Source of the DNA: Coenobita brevimanus
Taxonomy: Eukaryota; Arthropoda; Malacostraca; Decapoda; Coenobitidae
Direction: 5' to 3'
Assembly (NCBI GenBank): GCA_032717465.1
Contig: CM064732.1
Location: 29,868,107-29,932,106 of the forward strand
DNA: 64,000 bases
The translations under genes were made by a program, and so were the position numbers. The notes beneath the pieces are model-generated. The model searched no databases, was not told the DNA's origin, and saw only the letters and a program-made list of their open reading frames with translations. Shown here piece by piece: positions 43,461 through 54,212 of this stretch. Every line of letters starts with the position of its first letter. Within the stretch, counting starts at the first letter, position 1.

Positions 43461-45437
43461 ATGGCCGCCCATGTGCTCGCTTTTGTGGTGATGCCCTACC
43501 TGCTGGAGGCCCTGCCGTTCCTCTGCTGCCCCTTACTTGTGTGTGTGATGATGGCACTGCCACCTGTGAAGAGGAAACGAGTGGTTCCGACTCTGAAGAA
43601 AAGGGAGATAGTGAAGGTGGATGCAGGATGGTCGACTTTCCGCATCCTTCAAGAATTCAACCTGGCCCGCTTGTTCAATATCAAGAAATCCCAGGACAAA
43701 CTCACCCAGTACACGGCTGACTTCGCATTGAAAACCAAATGCAACGTGCAGAGGAAGATTATGTACTGTCCTAGGTTTGCAGAAATTGACTGATCTATGC
43801 TGATTTGGTATCGTCAACAACGTGCTACTGATGTGCTGGTGTGTGGTACAGAGCTGAAGGCTGCTACTGAGAAGTTTGCAAGGCTACACGACACCTCAGG
43901 CTTCAAGGCATCTGAAGGGTGGCTCTTTGCTTTCAAATTACAACATGGACTTACCAACTGTAAGGCCCATAGCAAAGCTTTGGACGCCAACGAGGATGGA
44001 CTAAAAAAGTTTCAGCAGAAGGTGAAGGGCTTGACTGACAGGGAGGGCCTCATTCTCGGTCAAGTCTACAACGCTGATGAAACTGGTCTTTTCTATTGCT
44101 CGCTGCCCATGATCACCCAAGCAGAGGAGACGGAGAAGCGTGTACCTGGATGTAAGCTCTCCAAGCAGCGGATTTCAGCTTTGTGTTGTGACAATGCTAA
44201 CAGCATGCACTGGCTCAAGCCCGTTATTGTTGGCCATGCAAAGCAGCCTCAGTGCCTTCGTGGGGCGATGGATGTCCTTCTTGTCGTTTAATACCAGTCT
44301 CTGAAGGCTTGGTTCACAGCCAAGATCTTCAAAGACTGGTTTCACCAGCACTTCATCAAGGAGGTCATCCATTATCAGACGTAGAAACTGGGAATCCCAC
44401 GCAACCAGGTAATGGTTCTCCTTCTTCTGGACAATGCACTTGTGCATCCGTCGGACATGGAGTTAGTGACTGAGAATGGGCGCATTAGGTGCTTGTTTTT
44501 GCCACCTAATACTACTGCTCTCATTCAACCAATGGACCAAGGAGTGACTGTGGCAACAAAGAGGCTGTACCATTGGAAGTTCCTGGATGAGGTGATGGCT
44601 GTTCTTGAGGACGAGGACGAGCGCAGGGAGGGACAGGACACGTGAGGCCAGCGGACAATGGAAAACCTTCGCCACTACAACTTCGAGGCAGCCATCTACA
44701 ACTGGGCCAGTGCATGGAGAGAAGTCTCTGTCAAGACTCTGGAAAGTGGTTGGTCTCATCTGCTTTTTGAAGCCGATGTGGTACACGACACTCTAGGGTT
44801 TGACGTGGATGACTTCCATGCGCGTCTTCATGTGGCTGGCAATGAGGTGGATGTGGACAAAGTGCCTGAGTGGTTGGATGATGACGAGGGCGATCCTGGG
44901 TATCAGATCATGTCTGATATCGAGATCGCATCTTCAATTGCAGGTACAAATATCAAGCAGGAAGATTCCAATGAGGACAGCGAGGATGATGCGGACTCCT
45001 CTCAGCGCGCCACTACTCTAGCCATCCCCAAGCTAAGCGCACTCTGGAAGCATGTTGAGCTCATTCTTGATTACTTTGAAGACTCGTACTGCAACAGAGA
45101 GATGGGGCCCCTGGGACTTCTGAAAGACATGCACGCTATTAGGGAGTGCGTCATCACTCACCCGAATCGCCGTTCCTTACGTCAAGCAACCACTGACATC
45201 ATCTTCAGGCCCGTGACCCCCGTTGTGCCCAGCCCTGGCTCCACACCAATGCCTCACCAAGACATGCCTTCCACCACCGAGACACAGCCCAGCACATCGG
45301 CCATGGTGGAGTCTCCATAGAATGTGAGTTTGCGGCTATCTTCAGAGTCGTCTGCAGTGGGCAGCCCGTCACCATGTCCCAGCAATGCGCCCCTTGGCTA
45401 CCTGCAACACCTACTCTCTGACTCTGATAGTGAATAA
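43461..45437 (+). pseudogene. Tigger-like transposase copy 3, five stops, no frameshift
   Basis: One frame runs from ATG 43461 to TAA 45435-45437. In-frame stops fall at 43791 (EID*SML), 44289 (VLLVV*YQ), about 44382 (HYQT*KLG), 44643 (GQDT*GQ) and about 45318 (VESP*NVS). Most fit single transitions or transversions at R, W, E or R/Q codons. It keeps the hydrophobic leader (MAAHVLAFVVMPYLLEALPF), the DNA-binding domains (short in-frame deletions after TLKKREI and LAR) and the catalytic YNADETGLFY, LLLDNALVH and PMDQGV. Preservation of frame without indels over 2 kb, despite heavy point decay, is notable. Confidence 0.88.
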
Positions 45438-45689
45438 ACGGCAAAAACTCGCCATTAGACCACATGGGAATTTACAGTGTCTTGCAGTGTTAAGAACAGA
45501 ATGTGCAGTGTTAAGAAATTAGAATTCAGAGTGCAAAGGATTAAGTGCAGCACAACACTGTATTACTGTACGTGCTTCAAGTGCACCTTCATACTGTCCG
45601 AGTCTGACAGGAGGGGGGTTAATCTTTGCGATGGCCACGGACATATTGTAAGTACCCTGTATGCTGCTAAATATTTTCCATACTCACCA

Positions 45690-46027
45690 CTCACTTGATG
45701 TAGTGCTACCTAACTCTTCCTTAGCCTTTATCATTCTTTTTCTGTGTCTGTCCTCCTCTCTTCCTATTTCTCCCATCTTTCCTGTCACTTCTTATTGCTT
45801 TTCCTTCCTTCACAGGTGGCTTTACATTGAGTGACAAGCCAAATGGTTTCCTGTAAGCCAAGAAACCATTTACAACGCTGGGTGGTTACCATATAACCAA
45901 CCCATAAGTGCTCCCTACGTGTCAACAAGTGGGTTGGTGGAGGGTTAGTGCCCCTCCCCGTAAAACAGGTAACTCAAAGTCAAGTGCCACCCCTTACGGG
46001 ATTATGGCGTCTGGCAATAGATAGATA
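45690..46027 (+). mobile_element. SINE-alpha copy inside Tigger copy 3
   Basis: It matches 10196-10541 from CACTTGATGTAGTGCTACC to GGCGTCTGGCAATAGATAGA. The tail (GCCACCCCTTACGGGATTAT) is closer to the RTE-alpha 3' end than that of the 10173 copy. It is inserted after the transposase gene. The 5' end appears slightly truncated and no clear target duplication is visible. Confidence 0.87.
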
Positions 46028-46274
46028 GACTTCTAATTCCTCATTCTCTGGTTCCTATTCATTTATTTCATGGTTTCTGTCCCTTATTTGTGTGAACAGG
46101 GTCTTAAATAGGTGCTGTGCAGGTCCGGTAGGGAGTTATTTAGGTGGTTTTCTAAGTTAGGTTGGGTCAGGGTCCATAAGCACCTGTCTAGGGGGCATTT
46201 TCCCATGTCCTGGACAAACCCAAGACCCGGACATGCCTTTGGCTATATTACATCGGATCTTGGAGGGAATACTG

Positions 46275-46580
46275 TATTCTTTGTTGGGTCGCCTAGCTGT
46301 CCACACTGTTTTGTACCTCGTCTGATGGGTGAGAATCTGTATCTCAAATGACAATGTTCATTCCATCTATGACTAAAACACATTAATCTAAGTCTAAAAG
46401 CAATTTATAAATCAATCTAAACATAAAATTTAAGTCTAACATATCTTCAAAATCAGTAAAGAAAAATCAAAACCCATTGCAAAACTGGGGGTAGGCTTAC
46501 GATAGGTGGGGTAGGGTGGTATTTCTACCCCATCACTATTCCGAGGTATTGCATCTATGGGTATCATAAATCAGGATTTG
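46275..46580. other. Unassigned 300-bp stretch
   Basis: AT-rich sequence between Tigger copy 3 and the next LINE. It contains a self-similar TAAGTCTAA word (46388 and 46431) and GGTGGGGTAGGGTGG at 46506. I see no gene or element end. Confidence 0.4.
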
Positions 46581-49500
46581 CCTGTACTTATGCTGAACAA
46601 AGAGGCAGAACCAGAAACCAGGATTATCCAGTATCTGAGAGGTGCAACCTGTGTTGCCAAGTGGATCAGACACAGGATTAGTGTCCAAGACAGCAGTTCT
46701 GCAACCGACGGTACCGTTTCACTCAGAACCGTTGCGATAGGATCGTTGAACAGCGGCAGGAAGACCTGCTCATGGCTTCAGACAAAGTACACTAGAAACT
46801 CTGGCAGCTGCAAGGCCCACAAATTCAACTGAGTTATCTTGTGAACCCATCATTTGGCAAAGCAAGTCCATACCAGTTCCTCCAACATCACAATACCAGG
46901 CAACAGGCAGGACACATTGCAGGCCACATGCAGAACCAAGATCAAAATTTTTTCCATCAATGTTCGAGGCTTCCATATCAATGTGGGAGAGCTAACGCAT
47001 CGGCCTGTCAACAGAAACTTGACGGATGCCATTTTCTTTGAAGAAAGATTCCTAAACAATACAGTTTCTAATAACTATGCAAGAATTCCTGGTTATATGC
47101 AGTGGATTAGGAAGGACACAAACTGACAAGGTGGAGGAACTGCACTTTGCCAAAAAGAAGGGCTACAAGTGCAGATCATTAGTTCCCAGTCCCTACCAGA
47201 CTGGAACTACTCTTGTTCAAGATACTTGATGCTGGGGGACAAGGATCTTTTTGCTGTGGCCGCTACCATCCTCCATCGCAGGGAACAGAGCTGCTATACT
47301 TCCTTGACGACAATTTGGACCAACTGATAAATGACAACCACTGTCATCAAGTACTTGTGTTCAGGGACCTCAACCAGCATGGAGTTCAGGATAAATCTGA
47401 TTAATCTTTGGCCTTGTATGCTCTCTTTAACTATGTCGACTTTCCTGCACATAGCTTGGGCTCATCTCTAGATCTGGTTGTATTGGATATTTCTGACCAT
47501 CTGATACACTGTTCAACGTTTGGGATTGTTGGCACATCTGATCATGAAGCAGTGCTGACCAGAATCAGGCTCATCCTGCCGGGGAAAGAAGCCATCAAAT
47601 GCATATCGTGGAAGTGGGAAGCAGTGAACCGGGAAGGTCTTGGACACACCTTGTTACAGCTGGACTGGAAACGTGTAATACTGGCTACCAGTAATGGTCA
47701 AGTTGACACCCTTACTTCATCACTACAGGATATCCAACACCACTTTGTACCACACATGTTGGTGTTATCAAGAACAACAGATCAGCCTTGGTTTGGTTCT
47801 TGATGTAAGGTAGCCTTAGACAAGAAATACCGTTTGTGTGTCTGGTACAAACACCATCATACAATACAGAATAAATTTCTCCACAAGCAAGCTACTAAAC
47901 AAATGGAACAAGTCCAGCAGTGGACAATTTGCCAGTGGGAGATGAGCACAAGACGTTAGGTAAGAGATGCAAATACTGAAAGCAAAATGTAGGGGAATAT
48001 AATTTATGGCTGGTGGCAGTACTATCAAAGCACAGGCAGAGTGGCCATGTGCAGTTTGCCACATGGGTGTGGGAAGTAACCCCCTCTTGCGCATTATTTG
48101 TGATAAGTGGGTGAATGAGAGATGTAGTAGTATCAGAGGTACAGTGCACGATAATGCTGATTTCATGTTTGCAGTGTGTTGGGGAGAGCATGTAGAGATT
48201 TTCAGGCATAAAACAGATTTAGCTTGTTGGTGAGTCTCTTGAATGTGTGGAAGAGTTCTGTTACTGCTGGACACAGCTAGGGCAGGGAGTGATTGGAAGA
48301 AGTTCAGGGTGTTTTTGCCACGCCTGACACTGACACTACTCTCCCTCCATGCCAAGAGATCTTCGTATGTGGCAAGTGTTAGGAGTGCAATGCTGTATGG
48401 TAGTGAGATCTGGGCAGTAAACGAAAAGGATATTTGTAGGCTCAACTGTCCAGAAACATTAATGAATATAGATGGATGTGTAGTGCATCATTCAATTTCT
48501 GGGGGGAGAGGGGAGGCTAGGATTATGAATAAAGAGTTGAGAGGAAAGATGCAACTGCAGTGTATTGATGCTGTGATGAGGAGAAGTAGACTGAGATGGT
48601 TTGGACATGTGGAGAGGATAGGAGGACAATTGAGTGCAGAAAGTGAGAAATGTGAACATCAGGGGTACGGATGCGAGAGAAGGGCCAAAAAAGACCTGTG
48701 ATGAGAATACAGAGTGTGACCCCAGGGATAAGGGACTATATTGGGAGGCTGCCAGAGACAAAACAGCAGCGTGGAGAGCTGCCATTAGGTGACCAAGGCC
48801 CATGCAAGCAAGCATGTTGGAGCCTTTATTGACAATACAAGGGACACACAAGTGACACAGTAATTCCATCTCTGTCATCCCAAACCAGAGAAGTGGCTCT
48901 CAATATGGCCCATGAAGTGACTGTTCTTGCTCAGCAGTTTGCTAACAAAATGAATAAATCAATAGCTAGATCATCACCCATCCCAGATACTGGTGCTACC
49001 ACATGATAATCTAAGACAAATAACATCACAGTCTAAAGTCTACATCTGGTTACAGGGTTTAGATGAGAAGAAGGGGGAGGGATATGACTGTTTGAGTTCA
49101 TGCTTGCTTCATTGTTGTGCCCAAGAACTAACCCCACCCCTCACCACCATGTTTAATAGCATTCTGCATTCAAACACATGGCCAAGGGTCTGGAAAACTA
49201 GCAATGTTATACCTATTTGTAAGAAAAGGGGTCGGAGAGAGGTCAAGAATTATCATCCAGCATCATTGCTCTTGGTCATCAGTAAAGTAATATCCTAGAA
49301 AGGATAACAGCATGAAGAATAACGGAACACCTGACAAAGAACCATCTATTGTGCACAAGTCAATACAGTTTCCACAAGAATCACTATGCTGCTGACCTTC
49401 ATTTGTAGCTGACCTCTGAGTGGACTGATGCACTTGACAGGGGCCAGCGAACCTGTGTGCTGGCTCCTGACATCAAGGGTGCTTTTGATGGAGTGTAGCA

Positions 49501-50402
49501 TGAAAGTCTGTTGGTGAAGCTCCAAGCAGCTGAAATGGATGGGACTTGCAAGATTTGCTCATCAATTATTTAAACAACAGGCACCTTAATGTGTTGAATT
49601 GTTGTAAGTCTGCTCCCTACAGCATATGGGCAGGAGTTCCACAAGTAAATGTCTCAGGACCTCTGATGCGAAATGTCTATATGAATGACCTGCTCTATCT
49701 CATCCCTGAGGCTCAAGCCTTTGCTGATGATGGGATGCTGACAGTGAACTACGATCCAGCTCATGAAGGCACTGCTAGGATACAGGTGAATGAGAGGCTG
49801 ATGGGCATAACTGCCTGGGGGGAAAGGTGGAAGGTCAAGTTTGCTCCTCACAAAACACAATTCATGCTATCGCAAGATCTGAATACAAAATGCAGGTGAA
49901 CTCTGGAGCTCCAGTAACAACATCACAAGATGAGATGGACATTTTAGAGGTCACCTATGACAAATAATTAACATTCAAACCCCATATAGAAAACATTACA
50001 AGATATGCTTCTAAGTTAAAAGCTTTGAGGAGGATATCAAGGCTGCTGGAAAGTAATGGACAGGAGGTGCTCCACAAGACCCACATCAGGTCAGGCATGG
50101 AGTACTCCCATTTGGCCTGGGCTGGTACAACCAACAAGCACCTCAGTCTCCTTGATAAAGCTGAGGCACAGGCAAAATGGATTACTGAAGACGGTGCTGT
50201 GAGTCCACATCTGCAAAACCTAAAATACCATAGGGATGTGGTGGGAATGACCACCTTCTTCAAGACCCACCAGCTTCATTTCCCTCACTCGCAGTCTCTG
50301 AGACTACCACAGGGACAAAGGGCATTCTCCGCGAGAAGTGTGGAGCAAGCCCCAGCAGCTCTGGAGGAGCCATGGTGTCACACCTCACGCCATCAGAGAT
50401 AA
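46580..50402 (+). pseudogene. Degenerate LINE (endonuclease-RT), interrupted
   Basis: A very decayed LINE is readable on the plus strand. It has a possible ORF1 end (RFTQNRCDRIVEQRQEDLL near 46720) and an endonuclease (FSINVRGFHINVGELTH, then GGGTALCQKEGLQVQII, and GTSDHEAVLTRIRLIL at 47540 with an intact SDH). The RT has LTPPLTTMFNSILHSNTWPR, IPICKKRGRREVKNYHPAS, the palm region near 49470 (APDIKGAFDGV), AGVPQVNVSGPLMRNVY and AFADDGMLTVNYD, then a C-terminus to 50402. The GVPQGS motif reads GVPQVN. Many stops and shifts are present. A fragment of a different LINE interrupts it at about 47960-48850. Confidence 0.72.
47960..48850 (+). pseudogene. 3' part of another LINE with a PHD-like zinc motif
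   Basis: An open block at 48006-48233 reads AEWPCAVCHMGVGSNPLL and CDKWVNERCSS, a PHD-like cysteine/histidine arrangement. After a shift come VASVRSAMLYGSEIWAVNEK and RRSRLRWFGHVERIGGQLS at 48370-48640. It breaks the surrounding LINE between its endonuclease/linker and its RT (text resumes REVALNMAHEVTVLAQQFA at 48885). Borders are fuzzy. Confidence 0.62.
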
Positions 50403-50655
50403 TTTTTACCTAAATATTGTAAATTGTGGAATACTTGCAAAAGTGTAACATCACAATGTACAGTATATAGTACAAAAGAGCAAGTGTAATGTTAAAAGGT
50501 GGCTGAAGAACAGAAATTCTACAAACAGATAATAAGAGGTTAAGCTTTCAGAGAAGAACTACATAAATGGAGACTTCTTTAACCTACAAATAGTAGTCAC
50601 ACCAGTAATAGGACAAGGATTAATGTACTTACATATAATATACAGAAAATAGTAT

Positions 50656-50722
<67 letters not shown>

Positions 50723-50873
50723 CTACTACTACTATTAATGATGATAATGACAGTCCTGACCATGTATGTCACAGAACAGAAGAGAAATTGGGGTCAGTGT
50801 AGTTAAAGAACTGGTAATGGGAATTGCAAAATTGTGGAGTGCATGTCAAGTGTATCTGAGCTCAGAAACATGA

Positions 50874-50926
<53 letters not shown>

Positions 50927-51175
50927 TCACCGGGTCGGTCAGGATCACTTGATGGTCGTGATCGTCAGCTTTTACCCTCCCAGAAGGGAGCTGAGAGCTC
51001 ATATAGTCCGATCTAAGGGCAAGGCTGTGACCTTCACACATGCACACACGCATCTCCTTGCTCAAGGGGGACAGTAACCACCCACTTCGTCAGTGAAACT
51101 TTTCGCAACCTGAGCGAGGCGCGAGCTCCCGTCCACCAGTTGGCAGGCGGGAACGTTACCACTGCACCAGCGAGC

Positions 51176-51262
<87 letters not shown>
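50403..51262. repeat. Non-coding stretch with three dinucleotide microsatellites
   Basis: GA repeats lie at 50661-50719, GT repeats at 50877-50923 and GT repeats at 51177-51262. The unique sequence between them contains no gene I recognise. The last GT run is contiguous with the 3' end of the CR1-like fragment and is probably its tail. Confidence 0.93.
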
Positions 51263-51263
<1 letters not shown>

Positions 51264-51754
51264 TGTACTTACCTTACCTAATTGTATCTTTACAGGAATG
51301 AGTCAAGCTCGTACTGTCCCATGTCTTAAACCATTTTTATCGTACATATACTTAAATTTATGAACTGTTTTGGCACACACTATTTCATTCGGTAGTGCAT
51401 TCCACTGATCAACTGCCCTATTTGGGGAACTAAATTTCCTTATGTCTTTATTGCCTCTCTTTTTATCCAGTTTATTGCAGTATCCTCTTGCTGATGCTTC
51501 CCCACAGGTTATGTAATCATTTATGTCTATTTTCTCCTTCCCTGATATGCATTTATATAGCATAATCATGTCTACTCTTTTCCTTCTCTCCTGTAGTGTA
51601 GGTAGATTCAGTTTTTCTAGTCTTTCTTCATGGCTTAGATCCCTTAAGCTTGGTACCCATCTTGCAGTGACCCTCCGAGCTTTTTCAATCTTATCTATGT
51701 GTTTCTTGAGATGAGGACTCCAGACTACTGATGCATACTCCAGGGTTGGTCTGC
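51263..51754 (-). pseudogene. CR1-like RT C-terminus and 3' end (minus)
   Basis: On the minus strand an unbroken frame reads RPTLEYASVVWSPHLKKHID, SLRDLSHEERLEKLNLPTLQ, LYKCISGKEKIDINDYI and WNALPNEIVCAKTVHKFKY, ending near 51303. The 3' UTR (CATTCCTGTAAAGATACAAT, TAGGTAAGGTAAGTACAGAC) runs into (AC)n. It is younger than the first CR1-like copy, which has the same text in decayed form at 11130-11559. The fragment stops abruptly at 51754, exactly where the U4-like sequence starts. Confidence 0.85.
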
Positions 51755-51755
51755 T

Positions 51756-51832
51756 GCTTTGCGGAGTGGCAGTATCGTAACCAATGAGGTCTTGCCTAAG
51801 TGACGTATTTGCTGCTGCTATAAAGCTCGAAT
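51756..51832 (+). pseudogene. U4 snRNA-like 5' domain
   Basis: GCTTTGCGGAGTGGCAGTAT followed by CGTAACCAATGAGG matches the conserved start of U4 spliceosomal RNA (recalled human form GCUUUGCGCAGUGGCAGUAU, CGUAGCCAAUGAGG) with about two differences in 36. The next 30 bases are weaker (GTCTTGCCTAAGTGACG, TATTTGCTGC), and beyond 51832 similarity is lost. The k-turn partner GA of the 5' stem-loop reads TA and the lower stem is imperfect, so binding of the 15.5K protein seems unlikely. It coincides with the inferred 5' end of L2 copy 2 and the truncation point of the CR1 fragment. It could be a U4 pseudogene or a U4-derived LINE 5' end. Confidence 0.7.
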
Positions 51833-52035
51833 TGGGAAACGTTGTCAATACCATCTCAGCACTTTTGCGGCACCTCGGTTTGGGTTACCTTTCCTAGAAG
51901 GGTAGTCAAGTCGTACCCCACCTGCTCGTGGTGACCTCACAGACACCCTGTTTTTTTTTTTCTAATTCTGTTCTTTGTGTTTTTTTCAGTTTTCTTTTTT
52001 TCTCCTAAATCAGGGTGACACAAACGGGGGCGGTG

Positions 52036-52058
52036 CTACCCGGGTTTATCCCGGGTAG
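52036..52058. repeat. Perfect 9-bp hairpin in L2 5' region
   Basis: CTACCCGGG, a TTTAT loop and CCCGGGTAG form a perfect GC-rich stem about 62 bp before the ORF1 start codon. It could be an RNA structure of the LINE 5' UTR. Confidence 0.8.
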
Positions 52059-52120
52059 TATTGTATATACTTTTTGCTGTTGTTCTTGTCATTTTGTTTT
52101 ATTTTTTGTTCTCCTCTACC

Positions 52121-53308
52121 ATGAGCAAACAACACCAGTGCCATCGCTGCAGTAGGTCTGTAGCAAAAAGTGCACAAGCACTGAAGTGTGCGTACTGCAG
52201 TGAGTGGGTTCATATAGCTTGTGAAAATTTGGACGCAGGCAACTATCCATTTATGAAGAAGAGCCACCAGCTGGGCTTTCGCTGGCTGTGTAGACAATGT
52301 ATTGCACCAGCACATGAGGTCTTGGCTGGTGGAGGAAGTAGTACCAAGAAGGAGTTTGAAGATAAAGTTATTGGGCCAATCTTTCAGGCAATTAGAGACG
52401 TTTCAAATAGACTGGAGGCACTAGACACCAAGGTCTCATCACACATGGCAGTCACGCAAGATCAGGCCGAGTCATTTGCAGATGCTGTTCGCAGGTCTCT
52501 TGTGGGGGAGGGGAAGGATCTGCCTGGGGGCGTGATTGAAATCAGTGCTCATGGCCAGAAAAAAGCCATTCATAGTCAGTATGTACTGATTGTGAAACCA
52601 AAGAGTGGTGCTGATGCCCTGACAAATCAGATGGGACCAGAAGACATCAGAGGTGTACTTAACTCGATACCGGTTGATAGCTGCCTTAAGACCAAGGCTG
52701 GTGGGTTGGTAATGGAGTTTCCATCAGCTGAGGCCAAAGGTGAGGTAACTGGGGTGCTGAGTGATCATTTTGGCTCTGAGGGCACTTTTTGCATATCACA
52801 GCCAAAGAAAATGTTGCCTAAAATGACCGTGACAGGCCTCTCCTCTTCCTTGGGTGACTCTGACATCATCCCAAACATTCTGAGAATAAACAATAAAATT
52901 AAGATGCTCGTTGATCGAGGTTGTACCCTCAACTTTCTCTTCACAAGAACAAGGAATGACACCAAAACTGCTGTCTTGAAGATGTCGCCAGAGGTGAGAT
53001 CCTCCATTGTAGAACAGGGCAAGTACATCTATGTGGATCTTACAAGATGTCGTGCTTTTGATAGATTCTGGGTTACACAGTGTCATCACTGTCAAGGCTT
53101 TGGTCATACATTTGAGAGATGTTCTAGAAAAAATGACGAACCTAAATGCGTCTTTTGTGCTGGAACTCATAAATCTGAGGATTGTAGTAACAGAAATTCT
53201 CCCAAATGTATCAACTGCTCTTCTTTAAGACATCAAGATGCTAATTCAAATTCACAGTCCGCTGCCCATTTTGCATCAAGTAGACTGTCCAATTATGGTT
53301 TCTCATAG
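52121..53308 (+). CDS. L2-like LINE ORF1 protein (PHD finger and zinc knuckles), intact
   Basis: This 395-residue frame runs from ATG 52121 to TAG 53306-53308 without lesions. The N-terminus is a PHD-type finger: CHRC, CAYC, the WVHIAC histidine-cysteine pair and WLCRQC (residues about 6-59). A helical, possibly coiled-coil stretch follows (IFQAIRDVSNRLEALDTKVS, about 100-125). A gag-like central region precedes two C-terminal knuckles, CHHCQGFGHTFERC and CVFCAGTHKSEDC, with a third degenerate one (CINCSSLRHQ). Such ORF1 proteins bind LINE RNA in ribonucleoprotein particles. I start at ATG 52121 because the upstream in-frame codons belong to 5' UTR-like T-rich sequence. Confidence 0.88.
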   Translation: MSKQHQCHRCSRSVAKSAQALKCAYCSEWVHIACENLDAGNYPFMKKSHQLGFRWLCRQCIAPAHEVLAGGGSSTKKEFEDKVIGPIFQAIRDVSNRLEALDTKVSSHMAVTQDQAESFADAVRRSLVGEGKDLPGGVIEISAHGQKKAIHSQYVLIVKPKSGADALTNQMGPEDIRGVLNSIPVDSCLKTKAGGLVMEFPSAEAKGEVTGVLSDHFGSEGTFCISQPKKMLPKMTVTGLSSSLGDSDIIPNILRINNKIKMLVDRGCTLNFLFTRTRNDTKTAVLKMSPEVRSSIVEQGKYIYVDLTRCRAFDRFWVTQCHHCQGFGHTFERCSRKNDEPKCVFCAGTHKSEDCSNRNSPKCINCSSLRHQDANSNSQSAAHFASSRLSNYGFS

Positions 53309-53380
53309 GAATAGATCGATTGAAAACACCAATTTTGACCATTCAAAAAACTGACTACGTCCCTCTTGAACCAGTTAAGG

Positions 53381-53669
53381 ATGGGTCTTTTAAATATTCA
53401 TTCTATCCGTAATAAGATAGACTATACTGTATTAATGAAACTAAATCAGCACGAGCTTGATATTTTGTCCTTGACTGAAACCTGGTTGTATGAGTCTGAT
53501 ATCGATATCATTCCTAATGCTTTGCCTAAGACACATTCTATTATTAGTATTCCCAGGCCTGCTGCTGACTATCCGGGAGGAGGCGTAGAACTCATCTACT
53601 CGGCAGCACTTGCAAACGTTTCTCTTATTGACTCAGACCTGACCCCATCTTCATTTGAATTTATGGAAG
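53381..53669 (+). pseudogene. L2-like ORF2 start, endonuclease N-part (copy 2)
   Basis: The text runs MGLLNIHSIRNKIDY, LSLTETWLYESDID, YPGGGVELIYSAA to SSFEFMEV, then stops at the Tigger border. It corresponds to 20394-20680 in copy 1. The remainder of the endonuclease resumes at 60606. Confidence 0.88.
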
Positions 53670-54212
53670 TACAGTAATACCTTCACTATCCAACGTAATA
53701 GAGCCAAAGGCATGTCCGGAAAGTGGTCCTGTCCGGATAGTGGGCACCAGCCTCCTGGACTTGTACTTATGGACTCTAACTCAGAAAAACACCTATACAA
53801 CTCCCTCTGGACATGCATAGCACCTATTTAAGACCCAAATCACACCAATAAGGGACATAAAAGACTGAAATAAATGCAAAAGAACCATAAAATGATGTTT
53901 TTGAGGTAGGTTTATACAATATTAAACATTCTGGGTATTTACAAGTCCCTGGCTCCTGGACTGGTAGTTATGGACCCTAACCTAGCCTAACTCAGAAAAA
54001 CACCTCCCTACTACTGCAAATGCATAGCACCTAAGACACTACATATTCACACCAATAAGAGACATAAAAGAGTGAAATGAGGTGTTTGAGGTAAGTACAG
54101 CATGGAAAATGCAGTACAGTACAGTATGAAACATTCTGCGTGGATCTGAAGCGGTGGCGTCTTCGTCGTGGATCTACCCCCCAGAGGCTGTCGAAGAGAA
54201 GAGAAGGACAGC

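Larger units (their letters stand above)
43228..46274 (+). mobile_element. Tigger transposon copy 3 (old) with an internal SINE
   Basis: The right end GGAGGGAATACTG (46274) is followed by TA. The left end AAGTATTCCATG (43228) has lost the first C. The element has the same transposase gene and 3' region as copy 1 (AGGTGCTRTGCA, TAGGGTCAGGGTCCATAA-type words), but is far more diverged. A SINE-alpha copy sits in the 3' noncoding part (45690-46027), and a G run at 43299-43311 lies in the 5' part. Confidence 0.85.

Noticed and set aside
51756..51832. Functional U4 snRNA gene
   Set aside because: Only the 5' domain is recognisable, the k-turn partner bases are changed, and the central domain, Sm site and 3' stem are not found downstream.
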